DNA of 64,000 nucleotides. It comes from Symbiodinium natans. Taxonomy: Eukaryota > Sar > Dinophyceae > Suessiales > Symbiodiniaceae. The stretch lies in contig CAJNDS010000472.1 in NCBI GenBank assembly GCA_905221605.1, positions 62,001-126,000 of the forward strand. The letters are read 5' to 3'. Shown here piece by piece: positions 1 to 7,520 of this stretch (within the stretch, counting starts at the first letter, position 1; every line of letters begins with the position of its first letter). The notes under the pieces were generated by a model. It saw only the letters and a program-made list of their open reading frames with translations, had not been told where the DNA came from and made no database searches. Position numbers and translations under genes: made by a program.

Positions 1-401
1 TTCTGCGCTCTCAGAAGAGCTTCGGACCGCGCGAGGTCCTCCTTCGCGCTGCTGACCACCGTTTGGCCAAGCTCGAGGAACCCTTCCTCTGTGCTCTCGG
101 CCTGGGCCCCATCAGCGGGCTCCTCGTCCTCCTTCACCTTGACCGCGGCTGGAGGCGCCCGCGTGTCGGGAAGATCCGAGCTGGAACTATCTTCCTCGAC
201 ACCTTCAGCTTCTTGGGCTGCCTCTTCCTCGAGCGAGTCTTCGGCCTCGAGGACATTGGGGCCAGGGACGTTGCGCCTAGGGTACACCTTGGGCTTCGCT
301 GGAACGATCGAAGTCTTAGGAGTCCCTGAGGGACGACGCTTGGACCGTGCCCAGTCTCGGTCCTCGCCCCAACGGCGGGTGGGGGCCCGCACTGGTGTCG
401 C
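1..401 (-). CDS. Acidic tail frame of the Ty3-like element, runs off window
   Basis: A stop-free minus-strand frame extends from the TAG at 404-402 to base 1 and beyond. It overlaps the last 86 bases of the Tpt1-like ORF in another frame. The translation begins with basic stretches (RRWGEDRDWARSKRRP), then a proline/lysine segment (TPKTSIVPAKPKVYPRR), then becomes strongly acidic (EDSLEEEAAQEAEG, VKEDEEPADG). No ATG lies near its start, so it is most likely the continuation of the upstream polyprotein after a one-base shift rather than a separate gene. No domain is recognised. It could also be read as a C-terminal extension of the Tpt1-like protein in an intact copy. Confidence 0.5.
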
Positions 402-1155
402 CTAAACTCCTTAGGTCGACATGCTGGATCAACCGATCCACTTCTAACTCAGCAATTAAGACTGAGTAAACAGGCGAGCCTTTGGGGAGTGCCCAGATGC
501 GGGAGATGCCGGTGGCTCTAATCTGGCCAGTGAGAGCCACCCCATCCGCTCCCGAATAGATAGGCACTCCGGCGTCCCGCAGGACCGCCAGCCGGACTTC
601 GACTACGCAAGTCGATCCGCGGCGGAACCCGCGTCTCCCGTCCTCCCACTGCGTGGGGCAGTGGCCTAGGACGTAGTGCACTCCGAGGCGGCCTCCCGGC
701 CCGCCGCCGGGGATCAAGCCGTTCTGAATCAGGCTTGGCACGACATGCAGGTCCGTGCCGTGCCACATGGCCGGGCCATACCGGTCTATAAGATCGTTGA
801 TGGCGGTCTCACTTAGACCCTCCATCATGAACCTCATAGGATGGCCGCAATCGGCCGAGTGGCCTTGGAAGGCACGCAGGAAGCCAGCGTGCGAGGTATC
901 TAACCTCGGCTTCCGCTGGTTGGCGTCGTGCGCGACCGCCTGGTTGTACTGGTTGATGGTGATGCCGAGTTGCTCGATCAACTCATCAACCGGGTAGAGG
1001 CCGCCCGGAGCGAACCGGCCTCTGCAACCAGCTTCGCCGTGCCGCATGCATCGGACTAGCCTGCGCTGCACGTCGTCAATCGTGGGCGGGCCCCTCCGGC
1101 CCTTAGGGCCTGGGCTCTTGCTCTTGCCCCTGCCCTTCGACCCTCCTCCACCCAT
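316..1155 (-). CDS. Tpt1/KptA-like RNA 2'-phosphotransferase (ADP-ribosyltransferase fold) domain of the retroelement
   Basis: The predicted 279-aa protein starts at the ATG at 1155 (MGGGGSKGRGKSKS, a Gly/Lys/Ser tail). Residues 30-225 match the Tpt1/KptA family in order: CMRHG (R38-H39), a winged-helix segment, RAFQGHS (R94, H99), WHGT (132-134), GL-I at 146-148, GFRRGS (R178/R179), and YSGADGVALTG (200-210). In yeast Tpt1 the essential residues are an Arg-His pair, the Arg of the RAxQGH motif and a later Arg; all have counterparts here. The family uses NAD+ to remove an internal 2'-phosphate from tRNA after splicing. What such a domain does in a retroelement is unknown; an RNA-end or ADP-ribosylation role is speculation. 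The same frame is open upstream to 1911, over the RT tail, so it may be the end of the polyprotein. Confidence 0.8.
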   Translation of the reverse strand: MGGGGSKGRGKSKSPGPKGRRGPPTIDDVQRRLVRCMRHGEAGCRGRFAPGGLYPVDELIEQLGITINQYNQAVAHDANQRKPRLDTSHAGFLRAFQGHSADCGHPMRFMMEGLSETAINDLIDRYGPAMWHGTDLHVVPSLIQNGLIPGGGPGGRLGVHYVLGHCPTQWEDGRRGFRRGSTCVVEVRLAVLRDAGVPIYSGADGVALTGQIRATGISRIWALPKGSPVYSVLIAELEVDRLIQHVDLRSLGDTSAGPHPPLGRGPRLGTVQASSLRDS

Positions 1156-1797
1156 CGCGGCACTGAGGCCCGCGGCTTTGCTGGACCTCCGATGGGCGAG
1201 GAAAACCTGACGCGCCCTTGAGCGGCCAGGACACGGCCCGCTGCAAGGGGCCGGTGTGCAGTAGTGGTAGGCAGCCGCTCCCGCGCGGCCAGGGCACGGC
1301 CCGCAGCGGGGCCTTGTGGTTGACCACGAAGGTCCGGGCGACCGATCGGTCGCTCCCGCGCGGTCTGGTCGCGACCCGCAGCGGGGCGCAGTGCACAGGC
1401 ACGAACGCGGGGAGGGACTACCTACCCTAGGTTCTACAACACACTTGAACCGCTGCGGCGGGGGTTTGGGGAGTTTCCTTAAGGTCTGGGCTCTAAGGCT
1501 TCTACGGCTTCCGCTTCGACCTTGGACCGAACCTCTAGGCCTGCTTGCTAAACAATGGCTGCGAGACAGACGAACGAAGCTGCACGCAACGAACGACGAA
1601 AAATCCTTCTGCCCGCAGACCGGCGACCTGGGAAACGGCCCGCCCCAAAAACACCCGCCCTGAACACAGAAACACCCGAACAGCCCCAACATCCTGAGCA
1701 TCAGAACGCGCGTGGGGTGATTCTGGTCTGAGCGCGCCGCGTCATGGTTCGCGCGCTTGGTGTTGCGCGCACCGCGAACGCCTAAGGCTTCAAGAGC
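1156..1797 (-). other. Open linker between RT palm and Tpt1-like domain
   Basis: The Tpt1-like frame stays open upstream to 1911. Its first part (SALEALGVRGARNTKRAN, from about 1797) reads as the continuation of the RT ORF after a one-base shift, since the RT frame ends ...AVAAPQCS just there. The rest is Cys/Pro/Arg-rich low-complexity sequence with a threefold repeat and no recognised domain. It may be real polyprotein linker or untranslated sequence that happens to be open. Confidence 0.45.
1222..1402 (-). repeat. Three imperfect GC-rich direct repeats in the linker
   Basis: GCGGCCAGGACACGGCCCGC-like units begin near 1222, 1285 and 1359 (63 and about 75 bp apart). On the minus strand they encode variants of PRCGPCPGRAGA. 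The match is strong for the first two and weaker for the third. Confidence 0.7.
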
Positions 1798-2493
1798 ACT
1801 GCGGAGCCGCGACTGCCCCCTTGGCGCACGCTTCGCGCACCGCCCCCTCGGCTTGGGCATCAGTGAAAAACTGCCCATCAATGACCCTACCCGTCCTAAC
1901 AGTAAGATCATCCACGTAGGCTATCCACTCCTTAGTATACTTAAGGCGCCTACCTCTGCCGGGGGCATAGGCCCTATCAACCACAAAGTTGAAATCATCT
2001 GGGCCGTTAATCGGGCCAAAGGTGAGGCCGACAGGGAGATATTTCCCTGATCTTGCCACAATGGCCAACACCTCGCGAGCACGCTTGGTGTTCCTAATCT
2101 GATTAAACCCACTAACCGCATCCACGAAGGTATACCAAACCGAACCCACTGCGGCGGCGAGCACATCGCTACCCCGCCGACAATAGTACGTGGAGCGCTT
2201 AATTCGGGCATTCACACGGCGGTAGTCAACCACCAAGCGTCGCTTCCTATGCCGCTTGTAGCTGGGCATTTCCTTGGTCGGAAACGGCGCAGATCCCCAA
2301 GCCGAGCTGCCGCGGATCAACTGACCCCGCTTGCATTCTTCTTCAAGCTTGTCGTCGACCCATTGCGCGGACTCGCCCCTCAGACTGTGAGGTTGGGACG
2401 AGACCGGCGGCCCGGTGGGGATGCAGTCATGGGCGAACTTCCTGACCGTGGTCCTGGTGGTGTCCTCCACCCAGAACCCAGCGGCCTTTCAAA
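1790..2493 (-). CDS. Reverse transcriptase fingers and palm (Ty3-like), displaced downstream of integrase
   Basis: The frame carries the first half of an RT. LVVDYRRVNARI matches the fingers motif. FVDAVSGFNQI holds the first catalytic Asp. LTFGPINGPDDF corresponds to the usual MPFGLTNAPATF motif. AYVDDLTVRTG holds the YVDD pair. All three catalytic aspartates are present. There is no ATG start; correcting one base near 2490 (AAAGG read as AAGG) joins it to the integrase ORF as ...SGLKAAGFWVEDTT. The thumb/connection half is absent here and is found instead about 5 kb upstream, before the RNase H remnant. The frame ends at 1790 after AVAAPQCS, and a second one-base shift continues it into the linker. 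The product would copy element RNA into DNA if assembled with its thumb. Confidence 0.85.
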
Positions 2494-5400
2494 CCCGACC
2501 ATACGAGGTCTCTATAGGCCTCGGTGCGCCTAGGATCCTCCGCGACCTTCTCGCCCGCAAGAGCATAGACCTCTAGGTCCGCCCGGACGGAATCCCAGTC
2601 CTTGGCGTCCGCTTTGGTTCGCCAAAACGCTTCCTTCTCAGCGGCATACTTATCCACCTCCTTATCCAGCTCCGCACGCTCTGCTGGCGTGAGGTCCTCG
2701 CCCGAGCGCACGTCCGGGAGGGGAACGACTGGAGAGGGCTGTGGCGCAGCCGCGGCGCTATCAGCACCCGCAGTGGCTGGAAAGCTTTCAACTGCAGCGG
2801 TGCACAGCTCTTCTGCGCCCCTCAGACCAAGGTCCTGGAGCGATGCGCAGAAAGCCGCCCCTATGAGGTTGTAGTCGGCTTGCGCGCGCTCAACGTGCTT
2901 GTGCTGCACTGCGCCTAACGCATCCGGCCTACTACACCTCAAACCTACCGATTCTAAGCTGAAATCGGCGAGCCACAGGGCCCCGCTCTCAACGAGGTTG
3001 CCGCGGCCACTGGCCCGCGCGAACTGGCATATGTCAGCCCGCACGAAGGCCCAAGGCCAGCGCGGCTCTGCGAGCGTCCCAAACAAGGCGCCCCACTCCT
3101 CTAGCCGCCAGGGTTCCCACTCGCCTTTTTGTGCCTGCAAATGCAGCGCGACGTGGGCGCCCGCGCGCGTGCGTTCCTGAGCACACCGGACGACTAGCTG
3201 GAGGAAAGCCCGGGGCACATTCTTGCCCTCAAGCCCAATCACGAGCACCTTCGGCTCTGTGCGCAAAACGGCGCCGCTAATAGCCTCTAAGTGCTCTTCT
3301 GCGGCCAGGTTCCAGGTGATCCCGTAGGCCTGCTTGCCTTGCGCAAAAGCGGGAACAACCCTGTACCCGTGCCTCCTAGCCGCGTCGGAGACGACCGCGT
3401 CACCCCAAGCAACCTCTAAGACATCGGCAACCCCTCCAAGGAAATACTGCCGGAACCAACTCTCGACAGCACCCGACTCTGGGGAAGCCCTAGGCTGCAA
3501 CACGCGGGGTTCCGCGACCAAGAGGTCCGCGAGGGCCTCTCGGATCGAGAGCACACCCGTGCTGGTGCGAGACGCTTTCTCGAGCGTCCTGTCCTGCAAC
3601 GAGTACGCTCCCTTGTCCAACTTTCTGGCCGAGGCTGCAGCAAGCACGCCGTCGCGGTTCAGGTCGATCTTGGAAATGATCTCCCTGACGGAAACCGCTT
3701 CGTGGGCCGGACGAGTCCCCTCTGAAAGCGTGAGCGCACCGTCCTCGGCGATGTATGCAAGCCGCCATTTGACGCGAACCCCGCTGGCGTCGGGGAGATA
3801 GCGGTGCACGCCGACCTGCGCACGGGCAGCATCTACCTGCGTGACCCGTCCTAACCTGCACACCTTAGGGCCACCACCTACACCCCGATAGGCAATGCGG
3901 TCGCCAAGGCGGAGGACGAAGTCCCTCCCGCGCCTGGTCAGCGTGAACTCCACTTGCTTGGCGTCGCCTTGAACCTGTTGCCCTAAGCTGGGGCGAGACG
4001 AGCCGTCCCCGCCGGTTCCATCGTCCTCAAAGACGACCGGCTCGCGGGATTCCGCGCCATCTGCATCCGCAGGAACAAGAATGCAGTCTTCTGCGTGCGC
4101 CTCCATCGGGCCGCACCGGGCGGAAGAAGTACCCCCCGACTCCATCGACACGGGCTCCAAGGTGAGCCTGTGGCCCTTGACTTCCAACACGCGCCAGGGG
4201 CCGGTCAGACCCGGTTTCCAAGGCACACGCCCCGCCCCCTCTGAACGGGCCCTCGGAGCGTTCCAGACCACTCGGTCGCCTGGCTTAAGGTCCACAGTGC
4301 GCCTATGGCGATTTGCAAGTTTCGCCCGCGCTTCTGAAGACCGCGTCCAGTGCTCTCGGACCGCAGCAGCTAGTTCCGAGAACTGCTTAAACTGGCTCCG
4401 AGCCCAATCAGAGATGGGTTCGAACTGCAAGGCGTCTCGCAGGACGTCCTTTTCAAGTGGTAGAGCGAGCGACCAGCTCCGCTCTAGGTCCCTCGGGGTA
4501 TACCCGTGGGGTCCCGGAGTGTTATCTATGACGTACTCCGCCACCACGAGCCAATCCGACCAAGCTTCGGAAAGGGAGGCGCCGACTTGCCTGACGACCG
4601 CCCCCAGCACCTTTTGAACTTCTTGGTGGACTCGCTCGTTTGCGCCCAACTCACAAGGCCTTAAGGGCGCGCTGAACCGCCACTCGGTCCCAAGCATAGC
4701 GCTGAGTTCTGCCATGAGCGCATTCTTGAACTCTGGCCCTCTATCCGACCTGATGAGGCTTGGGATCGTCCTGCTGCGAAGCACACAGCGCACGAACGCC
4801 CTTCTGACTTCAGCATGAGTCAGAGACCTCATCGGCTCGAGGAGGACAGCATGACTGAGGCAATCGAAGTACGTAAGCGAGTACCTATGCCCTTCCCTGT
4901 CCTCTCGGTTTGGACCTTCACAGTCCACGCTGACTTCCTGCCAGCATGTCTCGGCGCCACATTTGACCGCACGAGCCTCGACCTTCGTCGGTCGAGAGCG
5001 GCCCTTAATGCAAGCGAGACATTTGGCGACCCAGGTCCGCACATCTTTCTCTAAGTCGGGCCACCAGACTGCCCTCTCTAGCAGCTTGATGGTAACCTCA
5101 GCGGACCTATGGGCCCCAAGGACTCCGCAGTGGACTGAATTGTAGCAAGCGCGGCGCCAGGTCACTCCATTCGCGCCCGCAGCCCCGTTGGGAACCACTG
5201 GGACAACGACGGTTTGACCCGTCCTGAGGGTCACCTCGCGCTCAAGCAACCCGTCTCCGGATATCACCATCGGCGGCTCCGGCTTGCGAATCGAGCCCGC
5301 CAATGAGGGATCGCGCCGCTGACCCTCGTACCACGCCGTACGAAGGGATCCCGTGACTCGGAACTCCGAAATGTTCGCCGCGTCCCTTGCCTCGACCGCA

Positions 5401-7520
5401 AGCTGCTCACGACGATTTTCGTCCTCCTCCGCGATCAGGCTCAAAGACGGAACACCGCCCTCAAACTCGACCTTGACCCTGGTTGAGGAATGGTCCCAAA
5501 TGCACAGGATGGGGCTATGGCTGACGAGCTCTAGAACCACTGCAGGGCCCTTGTGCTCCTCACCCATAAACGCCAAAACTCTACCCTTCAGCTTGCACTC
5601 ATTGGCATTCTTTCCGCGACTGATAGCGCCCGCGGTCCAATGCCCTTCTACGCCCTCGTTGGACGAAGAGAATTGAGCAAGGACCCCTGACGCCTGCCGA
5701 GTAGAACTGCGGGGATCCGAAGCTTCTCCGGTTGCCCGCCAGCCAATGACCTGAGTAACCCTACCCACAAGGGCTATCAGCTTGCCGAAGGAGGGGTCTA
5801 AGGCAACCTCTTTGCCCTTAGACCTCCAGAGCACTTCACACTGCTCATTCACGACATGTCTGTGGCCGTGCCAGTTCACCACTGACGACCAATGCACGAC
5901 GATGTCGCCCTGAACCACATTCAGGGGCGAGCAGTTGTGCCCCGCCACCACAGCACCCTCTTCTCTAACCACCCATGTGGTCCAGTAAGGCTTCACGTCG
6001 CCCCACTTGGAAAGATCCTTGTGCTGGGAGCCGAGGCTGAGCTTCATGGAATGGCTCTTCTTCCATATCTTCCCACTCAGCATGCCATATGCTGTGGGAA
6101 CTGGAGCATCTTTGGGCGTAGTCCTGAACCCTACCGCCCATTGCTGGATGGTTGAGGACCTAACCCTAACTAAACCTCCTGTCCTATCCAAAGTTGCAAG
6201 GACGGAGTTGACCTCTAGGCCCACCTCGTGGGCCTCAAGGTCGCCCTCAAGCGGAGGTTCGGGTTCCTCCCGCTCGGCTATCTCTACCGAGGTATCGACT
6301 GCCTCTTTCTCGATGCAGGCGGGGCAGCGGGAAAACAGGTAGGTCCGCTTGCCGCAGATGCACAGACCCTCATGGTCCCAGAGGGGTCGTGACGGTTCGT
6401 CCAGCATCCCTCTAATGCTGGCATCATCGATGGAACGAACCGCGTCCAACCTCAAGGACCGCAGGACTTCCGCCCCCAATGCCTGCTTCCCTACGATCCC
6501 AAAACCTCGCAGGGGAGGCTCCGGAAAATCCTTCTTGAGTTCCGGACAAGCCTCGGCCACTTCCAAGTGGCCCTGCTGCGTGCGCCATAGGCGTGGCCGC
6601 ACCGCCCAGATAGCCTTGATGCCTGCCCAAGCCTCTCCTACAGCCCTAGCTTCTTTGCGCTGCAGGTTCCTTGCTTGGAGCGTGAGCTCAACAACCAAAG
6701 GCCACCTAAGGACGGCTGTGACCAGCCCGCCTTGCCCAAGTCCTACGAGGAACTGCGGACGAAACCCCGAAGCTTCCCTAAGAACCTTGGCACACGAAGT
6801 AAGCAAGTCGACCCTGATCCGCTTGATCTTCTTGGTCCCTGCGAGCCTGCCGGCCCCGCAATCAAAATGCGAGGCAAGCCCGTCGGTATCCTCAAACGGA
6901 CCCCAACAACCCCTGACAGCCACAGAAACTCCAGGGAGGCTCGCTTGAAAAACGCGCCTGATCTCAGTCAGCTCTGCGTCCTGCTCTTTCCAACGCGCGT
7001 AGTCAAAGACAACCATGACGCGCACCGGAAGGGCTGCGACGACGCACATCGGCACAGCCGCGGCCTGGACACGGCCCGCAGGCTCTGGGACGGCGTCGTT
7101 GCCGACCGCCCAGGGCACGGGTCCGTCACCCTCAGTACCCTCTCCGAGGTACTGGTCCAGGTCGAAACCTCGGAGTTGGCCCGAAAGGCCCTCGAGATCT
7201 TTCGTCCTCGCCGCAAGGAGCGCATCCCGATCCTTGGGATTGCGGCTAAAACTGTCACCCAGCGTCGCTGAGCGACCGCTAAGGCTCCTTATTTCGGACC
7301 CATCCATAAGGATTTCCGCAACCCACCGGACGAGTTTCGGATCCATTCCGATGTCCGACGTTTGCGCTCGGGTAAGGTTGGCATGATCTGTCCAACACAG
7401 AGTCCGAATAGAGCCAAACATGCGGCGTGTCGCCCGCTTTACCTCGAGCTGGGCAAACGCCTCCTGTATCAAGGGCGGCCAGTTCTGCTGCGCGGGGGTC
7501 AAGCTCTTCGAGTGCGTCAT
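2427..7520 (-). CDS. Pol ORF: RNase H remnant, DD35E integrase, methyltransferase-like domain
   Basis: 1697 aa. Residues 1-60 are the C-terminal half of a Ty3 RNase H (SKSLTPAQQNWPPL, LCWTDHANLTR); the N-terminal half with the first catalytic Asp is missing. Residues 796-838 form the integrase HHCC zinc site (VHCGVLGAH...CLAC). The catalytic triad is D866 (VSVDCEGP), D926 (IRSDRGPEF) and E962 (GANERVHQE), with exactly 35 residues between D926 and E962. Residues 1077-1125 resemble the GPY/F module (KPGDRVVW...GLTGPWRVLEV). Residues 1365-1550 resemble a C5-methyltransferase-type Rossmann module, but the expected Pro-Cys motif reads GLEGKN. The tail leads by a one-base shift into the RT palm. 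The ATG overlaps the upstream stop as TAATG and is probably internal to the ancestral protein. Confidence 0.88.
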   Translation of the reverse strand: MTHSKSLTPAQQNWPPLIQEAFAQLEVKRATRRMFGSIRTLCWTDHANLTRAQTSDIGMDPKLVRWVAEILMDGSEIRSLSGRSATLGDSFSRNPKDRDALLAARTKDLEGLSGQLRGFDLDQYLGEGTEGDGPVPWAVGNDAVPEPAGRVQAAAVPMCVVAALPVRVMVVFDYARWKEQDAELTEIRRVFQASLPGVSVAVRGCWGPFEDTDGLASHFDCGAGRLAGTKKIKRIRVDLLTSCAKVLREASGFRPQFLVGLGQGGLVTAVLRWPLVVELTLQARNLQRKEARAVGEAWAGIKAIWAVRPRLWRTQQGHLEVAEACPELKKDFPEPPLRGFGIVGKQALGAEVLRSLRLDAVRSIDDASIRGMLDEPSRPLWDHEGLCICGKRTYLFSRCPACIEKEAVDTSVEIAEREEPEPPLEGDLEAHEVGLEVNSVLATLDRTGGLVRVRSSTIQQWAVGFRTTPKDAPVPTAYGMLSGKIWKKSHSMKLSLGSQHKDLSKWGDVKPYWTTWVVREEGAVVAGHNCSPLNVVQGDIVVHWSSVVNWHGHRHVVNEQCEVLWRSKGKEVALDPSFGKLIALVGRVTQVIGWRATGEASDPRSSTRQASGVLAQFSSSNEGVEGHWTAGAISRGKNANECKLKGRVLAFMGEEHKGPAVVLELVSHSPILCIWDHSSTRVKVEFEGGVPSLSLIAEEDENRREQLAVEARDAANISEFRVTGSLRTAWYEGQRRDPSLAGSIRKPEPPMVISGDGLLEREVTLRTGQTVVVPVVPNGAAGANGVTWRRACYNSVHCGVLGAHRSAEVTIKLLERAVWWPDLEKDVRTWVAKCLACIKGRSRPTKVEARAVKCGAETCWQEVSVDCEGPNREDREGHRYSLTYFDCLSHAVLLEPMRSLTHAEVRRAFVRCVLRSRTIPSLIRSDRGPEFKNALMAELSAMLGTEWRFSAPLRPCELGANERVHQEVQKVLGAVVRQVGASLSEAWSDWLVVAEYVIDNTPGPHGYTPRDLERSWSLALPLEKDVLRDALQFEPISDWARSQFKQFSELAAAVREHWTRSSEARAKLANRHRRTVDLKPGDRVVWNAPRARSEGAGRVPWKPGLTGPWRVLEVKGHRLTLEPVSMESGGTSSARCGPMEAHAEDCILVPADADGAESREPVVFEDDGTGGDGSSRPSLGQQVQGDAKQVEFTLTRRGRDFVLRLGDRIAYRGVGGGPKVCRLGRVTQVDAARAQVGVHRYLPDASGVRVKWRLAYIAEDGALTLSEGTRPAHEAVSVREIISKIDLNRDGVLAAASARKLDKGAYSLQDRTLEKASRTSTGVLSIREALADLLVAEPRVLQPRASPESGAVESWFRQYFLGGVADVLEVAWGDAVVSDAARRHGYRVVPAFAQGKQAYGITWNLAAEEHLEAISGAVLRTEPKVLVIGLEGKNVPRAFLQLVVRCAQERTRAGAHVALHLQAQKGEWEPWRLEEWGALFGTLAEPRWPWAFVRADICQFARASGRGNLVESGALWLADFSLESVGLRCSRPDALGAVQHKHVERAQADYNLIGAAFCASLQDLGLRGAEELCTAAVESFPATAGADSAAAAPQPSPVVPLPDVRSGEDLTPAERAELDKEVDKYAAEKEAFWRTKADAKDWDSVRADLEVYALAGEKVAEDPRRTEAYRDLVWSGLKGRWVLGGGHHQDHGQEVRP

